A DNA stretch of 64,000 bases, from assembly GCA_017621475.1 (NCBI GenBank), contig JAGATA010000018.1, positions 1 to 64,000 on the forward strand, given 5' to 3'. The notes beneath the pieces were generated by a model. It was not told where the DNA came from and made no database searches. It saw only the letters and a program-made list of their open reading frames with translations. Origin of the DNA: Clostridia bacterium (lineage in GTDB: Bacteria; Bacillota; Clostridia; Oscillospirales; CAG-272). Positions within the stretch are counted from its first letter, which is position 1, and the number at the start of each line of letters is the position of its first letter. Shown in pieces: positions 1 to 8,196 of this stretch. Both the position numbers and the translations under genes were made by a program.

Positions 1-71
1 GACAATATTCTTACCTCCGTGTAGTTGTTTGTTGTGGTGACTACATTTTACACCTTGGTGAGAATATTGTC
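1..71. repeat. Long inverted repeat at window edge
   Basis: The first 11 bases (GACAATATTCT) are repeated in reverse complement at 61-71. The flanking ACC/GGT also pairs, and inside lie a second pair (GTAGT at 21-25 with ACTAC at 40-44) and CACC/GGTG at 51-60. The whole could fold as one long branched hairpin. A short T-run follows at 76-81, so it may be a terminator or structured RNA belonging to something left of the window. No coding sense is apparent in either strand. Confidence 0.5.
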
Positions 72-168
72 TATACTTTTTTCGGGTGTTGCACTTATTA
101 TTATAATCTGCCGAGGTGGCACGGCTTGCCGTGACGGAAGGCTTGTTTTATCGTTCTTTTACACGAGC

Positions 169-281
169 ACAATCTCTCAGTCAGCTTCGCTGACAGCTCC
201 CTTTGCACAAGGGAGCCTCCGCTGCGGCGGGAACTGTGCAAAGCTAAAGCTTTTTGTAACCACCAGCACTGCTGGTGGTTT
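169..281. repeat. Multi-hairpin intergenic repeat
   Basis: Three tight palindromes in a row: GTCAGC-ttc-GCTGAC near 181-195, GCTCCCTT-tgcac-AAGGGAGC near 197-217, and CCACCAGCA-ct-GCTGGTGG near 261-279. The first two resemble intergenic repeat modules I recall from gut Clostridia, but that cannot be confirmed here. No open frame with a ribosome site was found in 1-353, so this stretch is non-coding. Confidence 0.55.
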
Positions 282-300
282 TTGTGAACAAAACAAAAAT

Positions 301-336
301 GCACTTTCGGCTTTAAAACCGAAAGTGCATTTTTTC
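301..336. terminator. Bidirectional intrinsic terminator
   Basis: A 10-base stem (GCACTTTCGG with CCGAAAGTGC) has T-runs on both strands. It sits just downstream of the minus-strand fucosidase gene, which it probably terminates. Confidence 0.85.
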
Positions 337-353
337 TGAAATTTTTAAAATTA

Positions 354-1661
354 TTACTGAACGAGGTCTCCTGCGCCGTTTACACCGTAGTGCATATGGG
401 GATAATAACTTACCCACTGATATTTTGCACTCTCGTCGAATTCAAGCTTAAAGACTGTTATACCCGCGTGCTTATCGGGAGCTTCTTTAGGCAGGTTTTT
501 GAGAATAAGTCTGTGTCCGTCGTGAACAAAATCTACCTTTTCACCCGTAGAAAGGCAGGTTATGCTCTTGGGCGTGCTTTTGTAGCCGCCAAGCTGTAGT
601 GTATCGCTGTCGGGCCAGATCATATTCCAAACGTAGACCGTTTTGTTATCGGGGGAGGCGCTTGCCAGATTGAGGTTGCATCCGGAGAAGGTTCTTCCCA
701 CTATAGATTTAAGTCCGTACGCCGCTTCGCCGTTTTCGGAAAGCCAACGGCCAAGCTTTGTAAGAGGTTCTATCGCTTCCGCGGGAACGGTACCGTCTTC
801 CATAGGACCTATATTAAGCAAAAGGTTGCCGCCGGAAGAGGCGCAAGTATTGAGCATTTTAATGATCTGTTGTACCGTGTATGAATAAGGAGCGGCTTTT
901 TCGGAATTAAGGTATCCCCAGGAAAATCCGTTGAATGTCATACAAGCTTCCCAATATGCGCCGTCCGCAGGGGAGATGCTTTCTTCGGGGGTAAGGAAGT
1001 CTTCCTGCATCTTGCTTCTATTATTGATAAGCATATCGGGCTGAAGCTTACGGAGTCTGTTGTTGCGATTAACGGAATCCCAACCTTCGGAGCTTGTCAT
1101 AGGGTAGGGCATATCGTACCAAAGAATGTCTATTTTGCCGTAGTTTGAAAGCAATTCTACGTTGAGCTCTTCTATATAATCAAGAAATCTTCTTCTTGCT
1201 TCGAGGTCGAAAGCACATTTCCATCCATCGGGGTGGTGCCAGTCCATAAGGGAAGAGTAAAGACCTATTTTAAGATCGTATTTGCGGCAAGCATCTGTAA
1301 ATTCCTTTACGATGTCGCGGCCGCACACATTATAGGAGTTATAGGGGTTTACTTTGGAATTCCAAAGTGAAAATCCTTCGTGGTGGCGTGTGGTAAGTAC
1401 GGCGTATTTAGCACCTGCTTTTTTTGCCAGAGCGCACCATTCTTCCGCGCATCCTTCTTTGGGATTGAATTTCTTTGCATATTCTTCGTATTCGGCTTTT
1501 GTGTAGTCTTGGAAACTCATACACCATTCACCGGTTTTAAACTGTGAAAAAACACCGTAATGAATGAACATACCGAAGCGTGCGTCCTTGAACCAAGCAA
1601 GTCGTCTTTCGCGTTCTTGGGCTGCCTGTTTGTGATAAATATTGGGAGCGATAAATTCCAT
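354..1661 (-). CDS. Alpha-L-fucosidase, GH29
   Basis: A 435-residue family GH29 glycosidase, which removes terminal alpha-L-fucose from glycans by a retaining mechanism. The N-terminal half shows the family pattern: RFGMFIHYG near the start, a Trp/His-rich LTTRHHEGFSLW block, then ILWYDMPYP, whose Asp is in the expected position of the catalytic nucleophile. The C-terminal 100 residues look like the usual beta-sandwich. No signal peptide is seen, so it is probably cytoplasmic and acts on imported fucosides. The start at 1661 is chosen over an upstream ATG at 1679 because AAGGA lies 8 bases before it. It is divergent from an MFS transporter, a plausible sugar-uptake partner. Confidence 0.93.
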   Translation of the reverse strand: MEFIAPNIYHKQAAQERERRLAWFKDARFGMFIHYGVFSQFKTGEWCMSFQDYTKAEYEEYAKKFNPKEGCAEEWCALAKKAGAKYAVLTTRHHEGFSLWNSKVNPYNSYNVCGRDIVKEFTDACRKYDLKIGLYSSLMDWHHPDGWKCAFDLEARRRFLDYIEELNVELLSNYGKIDILWYDMPYPMTSSEGWDSVNRNNRLRKLQPDMLINNRSKMQEDFLTPEESISPADGAYWEACMTFNGFSWGYLNSEKAAPYSYTVQQIIKMLNTCASSGGNLLLNIGPMEDGTVPAEAIEPLTKLGRWLSENGEAAYGLKSIVGRTFSGCNLNLASASPDNKTVYVWNMIWPDSDTLQLGGYKSTPKSITCLSTGEKVDFVHDGHRLILKNLPKEAPDKHAGITVFKLEFDESAKYQWVSYYPHMHYGVNGAGDLVQ

Positions 1662-1706
1662 AATAACAATCCTTTGCAATAGAAAATTCGGTTTAAAACC
1701 ACTTTC

Positions 1707-1735
1707 AGTATAACATCTTTTTTTATGGAATTCAA
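1707..1735 (-). promoter_or_regulatory. Promoter of fucosidase gene
   Basis: Read on the minus strand: TTGAAT, 17-base spacer, TATACT, 46 bases before the fucosidase start. Both hexamers are close to the vegetative consensus. Confidence 0.7.
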
Positions 1736-1737
1736 TG

Positions 1738-1766
1738 TTTACTTTTATAAATTTATGTGATACAAT
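1738..1766 (+). promoter_or_regulatory. Promoter of MFS gene
   Basis: TTTACT, 17-base spacer, TACAAT, 35 bases before the transporter start. It is back-to-back with the fucosidase promoter, so both genes share this 140-base control region. Confidence 0.55.
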
Positions 1767-1801
1767 TTTAAATTAAGAATAAAATTTTCAAGAGGTCAAA
1801 T

Positions 1802-2974
1802 ATGGCAACACTTATTCTTACAATAATTTTTATAGATTTTATTGGGCTGGGCATACCGGATTCACTTTTTGGACCCGCTTGGCCCGCGATATATGCGGAA
1901 TTTGGGCTTCCTGTGTCATTGGGCAGCTGTGTAAGCCTTTTGAATACTGCGGGAACTGTTATATCCAGCTTATGCAGCGCACGTTTGATAAAAAAATTCG
2001 GAACGGCGAGAGTAACCGCTTTCAGTACGGTTCTTACGGCTATCGCACTGCTGGGCTTTTCTTTCTCCGGGAATTTTATATTTTTGTGTTTGTTTTCGCT
2101 TCCTTTGGGACTTGGCGGAGGTGCTATAGATTCTGCACTCAATAATTATGTTGCACTTCATTACAAGGCTACGCATATGAATTTTCTTCATTGCTTTTAC
2201 GGCATCGGTGTAACGGTAAGCCCGTATTTTATGTCTCTCGCTCTTTCCCACAGCAACGATTGGCGCGGTGGATACAGACTTGCTTTCTTTGTGCAGATAG
2301 CCATTGCTTTTATAACTCTTATATCTATCCCACTTTGGAAAAAAGCTGATAGAAAATATGCTTCTGACGAGGAACAAACCGAACAAAAAACAATTTCGCT
2401 TATTTACCTTGTAAAAAGAAGAAAAGTTCGTTTAACGTGGGCAGCTTTTATATGTTCTTGCGCGATAGAATGTACTGCGGGAATATGGGGTAGCACTTTC
2501 CTTGTAGAATCTATGGGGATGAGCGAAGAAAATGCGGCAAAGACGATTATGTTTTACTATATGGGTATGGCTTTTGGAAGATTTCTTTCGGGCGTGCTCG
2601 CCTCAAATCTGTCTTCTTGGAAGATAATATACCTTGGATGCGGTGTGCTTGCGCTTTCACTCTTTATGCTGTTTTTGTCCCTCGGTCCCGTTATGACCGC
2701 CTTTGCTTTGTTTTTTGTTGGAGTTGGAAACGGACCTATCTTCCCAAATCTTACTCATCTTACACCTCAAAATTTCGGTAAAGATATATCTCAATCCGTT
2801 ATGGGCTCTCAGATGGCTGCAGCTTATATAGGTATTATGGTATTTCCTCCGTTCTACGGCATTGTTGCTCAAAATATAACGCCTGATGTTTTCCCGTATT
2901 ATATAAGCATATTTTTTGTAATTATGGCAATAAGCGTGGCGTTGCTGCGACGTGAAGTGAAAAGAAGTATGTGA
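1802..2974 (+). CDS. MFS transporter, sugar/FHS-like
   Basis: A 390-residue major facilitator superfamily permease with about 12 hydrophobic segments. The N-terminal half holds GLGIPDSLFGPAWPAIY and a LIKKFGTARV loop (the A-motif position between helices 2 and 3). An acidic-basic cytoplasmic loop at about 190-205 separates the two six-helix bundles. The overall pattern resembles fucose/glucose:H+ symporter (FHS)-type proteins. Lying opposite an alpha-fucosidase, import of fucose or a fucosylated sugar is a reasonable guess but is not shown by the sequence. AGAGG lies upstream of the ATG. Confidence 0.85.
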   Translation: MATLILTIIFIDFIGLGIPDSLFGPAWPAIYAEFGLPVSLGSCVSLLNTAGTVISSLCSARLIKKFGTARVTAFSTVLTAIALLGFSFSGNFIFLCLFSLPLGLGGGAIDSALNNYVALHYKATHMNFLHCFYGIGVTVSPYFMSLALSHSNDWRGGYRLAFFVQIAIAFITLISIPLWKKADRKYASDEEQTEQKTISLIYLVKRRKVRLTWAAFICSCAIECTAGIWGSTFLVESMGMSEENAAKTIMFYYMGMAFGRFLSGVLASNLSSWKIIYLGCGVLALSLFMLFLSLGPVMTAFALFFVGVGNGPIFPNLTHLTPQNFGKDISQSVMGSQMAAAYIGIMVFPPFYGIVAQNITPDVFPYYISIFFVIMAISVALLRREVKRSM

Positions 2975-2994
2975 TTCCCTTAACAATTTTTATA

Positions 2995-3023
2995 TTGATT
3001 TTGGAAAATTTTTATGATATAAT
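2995..3023 (+). promoter_or_regulatory. Promoter of XRE gene
   Basis: TTGATT, 17-base spacer, TATAAT, 36 bases before the ATG at 3060. Confidence 0.75.
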
Positions 3024-3059
3024 AAATATATGATTTTTTAGAAAAGGGGGAAGCTTGAA

Positions 3060-3653
3060 ATGGTTGATCTCAAATTGATTATTGCGAGCAATATTATAAA
3101 GCTTCGTACCGATGCGGGAATGACACAGAGCGATCTTGGTGAAAAGCTTAATTATTCCGATAAATCGATTTCAAAGTGGGAACGTGCAGAATCCCTGCCC
3201 GATGCCAATGTTCTTAAACAAATGGGCGAGATATTTGGCGTATCTATGGATTATCTTTTCAATTCTCACGATGAATGGGAACCTAAGCAGAATAAGAAAA
3301 AAGAAGATGATGATAAAAAACAATTCAACCTTAAAGCTGTTGAATGGATCGCTATCTGCGGAATTTGGACTTTTGCTTTTTTCCTTTTTATACTTTTTTG
3401 GATAATACTTGATTCTTTTTATTGGATAGTGTTCTTTTCTGCGTTTCCAATAGGGATGCTTACACGACTTGTACTCAATTCCGTTTGGAATAAAGGACGA
3501 AATAACCGACTGATAATTATTGTCTTTGTTTTTTCCGTTTTATTGCTTATATATGTTGCCCTTATAAAGTTTAACATATGGCAAATATTCCTTTTAATGC
3601 TTCCTGTTGCAATAATTTTGTATCTTACATCAAAAATCAGAAAAAAATCATAA
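3060..3653 (+). CDS. XRE-family regulator with membrane tail
   Basis: Residues 1-70 form a helix-turn-helix of the XRE/Cro type (MTQSDLGEKLNYSDKSISKWE is the recognition region), ending in the typical MDYLFN. A charged linker with many Lys and Asp follows at about 75-92. Then come three to four hydrophobic segments (about 95-195) ending in a basic tail. Such DNA-binding proteins tethered to the membrane are common in Clostridia; the ligand and targets are unknown. It is monocistronic, with its own promoter and terminator. Confidence 0.85.
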   Translation: MVDLKLIIASNIIKLRTDAGMTQSDLGEKLNYSDKSISKWERAESLPDANVLKQMGEIFGVSMDYLFNSHDEWEPKQNKKKEDDDKKQFNLKAVEWIAICGIWTFAFFLFILFWIILDSFYWIVFFSAFPIGMLTRLVLNSVWNKGRNNRLIIIVFVFSVLLLIYVALIKFNIWQIFLLMLPVAIILYLTSKIRKKS

Positions 3654-3681
3654 AATCAGCGTGAAAATATTCCGAAAAATA

Positions 3682-3711
3682 AGCACTCTACTGTTAGTAG
3701 AGTGCTTTTCT
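3682..3711 (+). terminator. Intrinsic terminator
   Basis: AGCACTCTACT-gtt-AGTAGAGTGCTTTT: an 11-base stem with a 3-base loop, 28 bases after the XRE gene. Confidence 0.85.
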
Positions 3712-3796
3712 CTTAAAAAGAGAGCCTTGCAGATGCTGTTCTATTTTTAGTTCGCAAAGATATAATGGCTTGCTTTTATAAAAATGAAATAAAGAT

Positions 3797-3825
3797 TTGA
3801 TTTTTAGCTATTTATGGTATATAAT
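3797..3825 (+). promoter_or_regulatory. Promoter of fakB-fakA operon
   Basis: TTGATT, 17-base spacer, TATAAT, 37 bases before the fakB-like ATG. Confidence 0.75.
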
Positions 3826-3862
3826 ATAAAAGTAAAAATATTTTCATACAAGGAGAAATATT

Positions 3863-4750
3863 ATGGCAAATTATATACTTAGCTGTTGCTCAACAGCGGA
3901 TCTTTCCAAGGAGCATCTCGAAGGAAGAAATATCTCATATATATGCTTCCATTATTTTATGGGCGGAAAAGAATATCTTGATGACCTTGGTCAGACAATG
4001 CCATTCGATAAATTTTATCAGGCAATGGTTGACGGTGTGGATACAAAGACATCACAGATCAACATTCAGGAATATTTTGAATATTTTGAATCTTTGATCA
4101 AAGAAGGCAAGGATGTTCTTCACATATCGCTCTCTTCCGGACTTTCCGGCACGGGCAAATCCGCAAGAGCTGCAGCAGATATAGTTGCAGAAAAATATCC
4201 CGAAAGAAAAATATTTGTTGTTGACTCTTTGGCCGCTTCTTCGGGCTACGGTCTTATGATGGACAAACTTGCGGATATGAGGGATGAGGGTGCTTCTATT
4301 GAAGAAGTTCGCGATTGGGCGGAAGGACATAGACTTGAAATGCACCATTGGTTTTTCTCTACAGACCTTACTTTCTACGTTAAGGGCGGAAGAGTTTCCA
4401 AGACCGCGGGATTTGTTGGCGGACTTCTTGGTATCTGTCCTCTTCTCAATATGGATTTTGAGGGACATCTTATTCCCAGAGCAAAGATTCGTTCAAAGAA
4501 AAAAGTTATACGCGAGATTGTTGAACGCATGAAAGAAAACGCAAAAGACGGACTTGAATACGCGGATAAATGCTATCTTTGCCATTCCGCTTGTTTGGAA
4601 GATGCACAGGCAGTTGCGTCTCTTGTAAAAGAAACTTTCCCCAATATAAAAGGCGAAATAATTATCAATGACATTGGCACAACTATCGGTAGCCATACAG
4701 GTCCCGGAACGGTGGCACTCTTCTTCTGGGGTAAAAAGAGGGAGGACTAA
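3863..4750 (+). CDS. fakB: DegV family fatty-acid-binding protein (FakB-like)
   Basis: A 295-residue DegV protein. In the Fak system FakB binds a fatty acid and presents its carboxylate to the kinase FakA, making acyl-phosphate for phospholipid synthesis. Family marks visible: SLSSGLSGTGKSA around residues 90-105 (phosphate/fatty-acid head-group loop), and KGGRVSKTAGFVGGLLGICPLL around 175-197. The gene ends 6 bases before the FakA gene, whose GGAGG ribosome site lies in its last codons, so translation is probably coupled. Which fatty acid it prefers cannot be read from sequence. Confidence 0.9.
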   Translation: MANYILSCCSTADLSKEHLEGRNISYICFHYFMGGKEYLDDLGQTMPFDKFYQAMVDGVDTKTSQINIQEYFEYFESLIKEGKDVLHISLSSGLSGTGKSARAAADIVAEKYPERKIFVVDSLAASSGYGLMMDKLADMRDEGASIEEVRDWAEGHRLEMHHWFFSTDLTFYVKGGRVSKTAGFVGGLLGICPLLNMDFEGHLIPRAKIRSKKKVIREIVERMKENAKDGLEYADKCYLCHSACLEDAQAVASLVKETFPNIKGEIIINDIGTTIGSHTGPGTVALFFWGKKRED

Positions 4751-4756
4751 TTTATA

Positions 4757-6409
4757 ATGGCACGTAAATTTTTAAACGGTAATCTTTTTGCAAAAATGTT
4801 CCGCGGCGGCGTAGCGTATCTCCGCGCACACGTTAAAGCGGTAAACGATATGAACGTATTTCCTGTTCCTGATGGAGATACGGGCGACAATATGATGATG
4901 ACTATGGAAGGCGGCGCTAAAGCTCTTTCTCGCATTGACGGAGAATCTCTCGATTCCGTTGCAAAATCTCTTATGGATGGTATGCTTCTCGGCGCACGCG
5001 GAAATTCCGGTGTTATCCTTTCACAGTTTTTTGCCGGCATCTCCAAAGAATTCGTAGGTCACGAAGAGGTGAGTGTTGAGGACGTTGGTCACGCGCTCAA
5101 AAAGGGTATTGAACAAGCGTATTCTTCGGTAAGCTCTCCGAAAGAGGGTACTATTCTTACCGTTGCAAGAGAATCCGTTGAGTATGCGGTGTCCCGTATC
5201 AATGATGAAAGTACTGTAGAATCTCTTTTCAAGGATCTTGTTACGGAAATGGATGCCTCCCTTAAACGCACTCCAGAAATACTTGCTGTTCTCAAAGAAG
5301 CCGGTGTTGTTGACAGCGGCGGTGCAGGTCTTAAATATATTGCTGAGGGATTCCTTAAAATACTTAACGGGGAAGACCTTGAAACACTTGAAGCGGAAGC
5401 TCCCCAAACAACCTCCTCTGCGGTTGCGGATATTGACTTTTCAAAATTCGGACCTGACAGCGTTATGGATTACGGTTATTGCACGGAACTCCTTGTTCAG
5501 CTTATGAATGCGAAAACAGATCCCCAAACATTTGACGTTGAAGAACTTAAAGCTTTTCTTGCGACTATAGGCGATTCCATTGTTGCTTATAAGACAGGAA
5601 CTATCGTAAAACTTCACGTCCATACAATGCAGCCGTATAAGGTTTTGGAATACTGCCATCAGTTTGGCGAATTCCTTACTTTGAAGATAGAAAATATGTC
5701 TGTTCAGCACAATGAAACTGTTGAAAAGCCCAAGGAAAAACCTCACAAGAGATACGGCGTCGTTGCTGTAGCAAATGGGGACGGAATCCGTGATCTTTAC
5801 ACCAAGCTTGGCGCAGATGAGATCGTAAGCGGCGGTCAAACAATGAACCCTTCTGCGCAGAACTTCCTTGAAGTATTTGAGGACCTTAACGTAGATCATA
5901 TCATCGTTTTCCCGAATAACAGCAATATTATCCTTGCAGCTCGTCAGGCGGCAAAGATTTACGAAAACGCTCAGGTTCACGTTATAGAAAGCAAAAATGT
6001 GGGCGATTGCTATGCCGCTCTTTCCACACTTGACCTTGAGAATGAAAATGTTGACGAAATAATTGAAGAAATAAACGCTTCTATGTCAGAAGTTGAAACA
6101 GGTTTTGTAACGTATGCTGTAAGAAACACGGAAATGAACGGCGTGAAGGTTCGCGAAGGCGATTACATTTCCTTCTGCGACAAACAGATGATGGCTTCCG
6201 AACCCGAGATACTTGATTCTGCAATGAAACTTCTCGAAGGTATGAACGCTTCCGAGTGTGACATTGTAAACATCTTCTACGGCAAATCTGTAACAGAAGA
6301 ACTTCTTGACGAATATGTTTCCAAAATAGAAGAAGCTTACCCCGATATCGAGGTACAGACTCTTGACGGCGGTCAGGACGTTTACCGTTTTATTGTTGTT
6401 ACAGAGTGA
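4757..6409 (+). CDS. fakA: Fatty acid kinase catalytic protein (DAK2/YloV, FakA-like)
   Basis: A 550-residue protein, the usual length for FakA/YloV. The N-terminal DAK2 kinase domain (about 1-210) carries PVPDGDTGDNM (Mg-ATP binding Asp cluster), GARGNSGVILSQ and DSGGAGL. A middle domain (about 220-325) and a C-terminal DegV-like-fold domain (about 335-550) follow. It phosphorylates FakB-bound fatty acid. The adjacent DegV gene is the expected partner, which supports the Fak reading over dihydroxyacetone kinase. Confidence 0.92.
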   Translation: MARKFLNGNLFAKMFRGGVAYLRAHVKAVNDMNVFPVPDGDTGDNMMMTMEGGAKALSRIDGESLDSVAKSLMDGMLLGARGNSGVILSQFFAGISKEFVGHEEVSVEDVGHALKKGIEQAYSSVSSPKEGTILTVARESVEYAVSRINDESTVESLFKDLVTEMDASLKRTPEILAVLKEAGVVDSGGAGLKYIAEGFLKILNGEDLETLEAEAPQTTSSAVADIDFSKFGPDSVMDYGYCTELLVQLMNAKTDPQTFDVEELKAFLATIGDSIVAYKTGTIVKLHVHTMQPYKVLEYCHQFGEFLTLKIENMSVQHNETVEKPKEKPHKRYGVVAVANGDGIRDLYTKLGADEIVSGGQTMNPSAQNFLEVFEDLNVDHIIVFPNNSNIILAARQAAKIYENAQVHVIESKNVGDCYAALSTLDLENENVDEIIEEINASMSEVETGFVTYAVRNTEMNGVKVREGDYISFCDKQMMASEPEILDSAMKLLEGMNASECDIVNIFYGKSVTEELLDEYVSKIEEAYPDIEVQTLDGGQDVYRFIVVTE

Positions 6410-6423
6410 TCTTGGAGAAAAAT

Positions 6424-6897
6424 ATGAGATTTTATATTAAACAACACGTTTTTACATTTGGTGATAAATTCAGCATTTATGACGAAAACGAAAATGAGCG
6501 TTTCTATGTCGAAGGTGAAGTTTTCACCTTCGGTAAAAAGCTGCATCTTTACTTCGCGAATGGCAACGAGGCAGCGTATATAGAACAAAAACTCTTTTCG
6601 TTTTTGCCCAAATATTACATAAGCGTTGGCGGAAATGATATTGCGGAAGTTGTAAAAGAATTTACGTTTTTCCGCAATGAATATAGCGTAAACGGTCTTG
6701 GATGGAAGGTAAGCGGTGATTTTATGGATCACGATTATTCCATTGTCAGCGAGGGCAGAACGATTGCGGTGGTTTCAAAACAATGGTTTTCTTGGGGCGA
6801 TGCCTATGAAATAAATATAGCCGATGGAATCGACCCTGCCATTGCTATTGCCGTAGTTTTGGTGATAGATGCGTGTCTTGAAGCTCAAGACAACTAA
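6424..6897 (+). CDS. LURP-one-related (YxjI-like) protein
   Basis: A 157-residue protein rich in short beta-strands with repeated F/Y-x-V patterns, matching the LURP-one/YxjI (tubby-like barrel) family: MRFYIKQHVFTFGDKFSIYD at the start and FSWGDAYEINI near the end. Function is unknown in bacteria; phospholipid binding has been suggested for tubby folds generally. The ATG at 6424 is chosen because GGAG precedes it by 6 bases; an in-frame GTG at 6406 overlaps the fakA stop and has no site. It is third in the fak operon. Confidence 0.8.
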   Translation: MRFYIKQHVFTFGDKFSIYDENENERFYVEGEVFTFGKKLHLYFANGNEAAYIEQKLFSFLPKYYISVGGNDIAEVVKEFTFFRNEYSVNGLGWKVSGDFMDHDYSIVSEGRTIAVVSKQWFSWGDAYEINIADGIDPAIAIAVVLVIDACLEAQDN

Positions 6898-6934
6898 ATA
6901 ATATACAAAAAACATATAAATTAAAAAAAAGCAA

Positions 6935-6972
6935 CCGGCAGTTGACAAATTGACTGCCGGCCTTTCTTGTTT
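6935..6972 (+). terminator. Intrinsic terminator of fak operon
   Basis: CCGGCAGT and ACTGCCGG form an 8-base stem, with further inner pairing, followed by CCTTTCTTGTTTTTT. Confidence 0.8.
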
Positions 6973-7025
6973 TTTTGCGATATTTGCGTTATAATTATAG
7001 CATAAAACATATCGAGGTGATATAT

Positions 7026-8033
7026 ATGACTTTGGCAGACAAAATAATTATGTTAAGAAAAAAACAGGGATGGTCGCAGGATGAGCTTGCTCAAAAGCTT
7101 GATGTTACGCGCCAATCCGTTTCTAAATGGGAAAGTGCTCAATCCGTTCCCGATGTATGTAAGATAGTTCAAATTTCGGAGCTTTTCGGAGTTACTACGG
7201 ACTATCTTTTGAAAGATAATGAAGAAGGTGAAGATGCGCTCAAAAACGAACAAACAGAACCCGTAAAAGAAAAGTACCCGGAGTCGGATGATAATTTGAA
7301 AAAGATCTCGAAAGAAGATGCTGATGAATATATTAGTTTACATAAAGAAAAACGCGGCAAAATGGCGTTGGCTTCACTATTGTGCGTATTATCTCCCATA
7401 TGCTTGTTTATAATGTTAGCATATGGTTCAGCTGTATCGTTAAGTGAGAGCACTATGGGGCTTGCGACTATGATAGGTATTGCTGGAATATTGATCTTTG
7501 TTGCGATTGCTGTGACGATGTTTATTTCTGCAGACGCCAAAACTAAAAAGTTTGAATATATTGAAAAAGATCCAATATCTCTTACAGATGAAGCAAGAAA
7601 GCTTGTCGAGACAGAGAAGACGGCTTTTACATCTATTTATACGAAGTATAATATTATAGGAACTTTGTGCTGTATTTTTGCGGCCATCCCTCTTCTTATT
7701 GGTTCAATTTACGGGGAAATGGTAGTGTTTTTGTGTTTATGCTGCCTGCTTGCTTGTGTTGCGATAGGTGTATATTTCTTTGTTTCCGCAGGAGTGCTTT
7801 GGGGTGCTATCCAGCGTCTTCTTGAAGAAGGTGAATACAGTAGAAAGGCAAAAGAGAATAATAAAAAGCTTGAGCCTGTTGCGGGAATTTATTGGCTTAT
7901 GGTTACAGCTATGTTCCTTTTATTGAGTTTTATTACTAACAGATGGGACACAACTTGGATGATATGGCCTGTTGCCGGAGTTATGTTCGGCGTGATCTGC
8001 ATCATTGCAGAGTGCATTGTAAAGAAAAAATAA
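7026..8033 (+). CDS. XRE-family regulator with membrane domain
   Basis: A 335-residue protein. The HTH spans residues 1-66 (MTLADKIIMLRKKQGWSQDE, then VTRQSVSKWESAQSVPD and TDYLLK). An acidic Glu/Lys linker at about 70-105 follows, then about five or six hydrophobic segments between 112 and 335, ending IVKKK. It is a second membrane-tethered XRE protein within 4 kb, though longer than the one at 3060. The start at 7026 follows GAGGTGAT; an in-frame upstream start at 6975 would lie in the terminator tail. A TATAAT at 6990-6995 with a weak TTGTTT 16 bases upstream may be its promoter. The signal sensed is unknown. Confidence 0.85.
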   Translation: MTLADKIIMLRKKQGWSQDELAQKLDVTRQSVSKWESAQSVPDVCKIVQISELFGVTTDYLLKDNEEGEDALKNEQTEPVKEKYPESDDNLKKISKEDADEYISLHKEKRGKMALASLLCVLSPICLFIMLAYGSAVSLSESTMGLATMIGIAGILIFVAIAVTMFISADAKTKKFEYIEKDPISLTDEARKLVETEKTAFTSIYTKYNIIGTLCCIFAAIPLLIGSIYGEMVVFLCLCCLLACVAIGVYFFVSAGVLWGAIQRLLEEGEYSRKAKENNKKLEPVAGIYWLMVTAMFLLLSFITNRWDTTWMIWPVAGVMFGVICIIAECIVKKK

Positions 8034-8046
8034 TATTAAAATATTA

Positions 8047-8093
8047 AAAATGCCCTTGTTTTGTATTATACAAGATAAAGGGTATTTTTGTGT
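8047..8093 (+). terminator. Probable terminator
   Basis: AAAAATGCCCTT (8047-8058) pairs imperfectly with AAGGGTATTTTT, followed by Gs and Ts. The stem is AT-rich and the loop long, so the call is moderate. Confidence 0.5.
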
Positions 8094-8120
8094 TATTTGA
8101 ATTATTTTTATACTAAATGG

Positions 8121-8150
8121 TTGACTTTATATATATAATTATGATATACT
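8121..8150 (+). promoter_or_regulatory. Promoter of DUF1538-PII operon
   Basis: TTGACT, 18-base spacer, TATACT, about 46 bases upstream of the first gene. Confidence 0.65.
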
Positions 8151-8196
8151 GAATTAAAATATATTCAGAAAAGTGGTGCGTTTTTTGAGAGCTATA

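Noticed and set aside
25-339. 104-codon plus-strand frame at the left edge
   Set aside because: It runs through several hairpins and a terminator, has no ribosome site, and reads as translated repeat.
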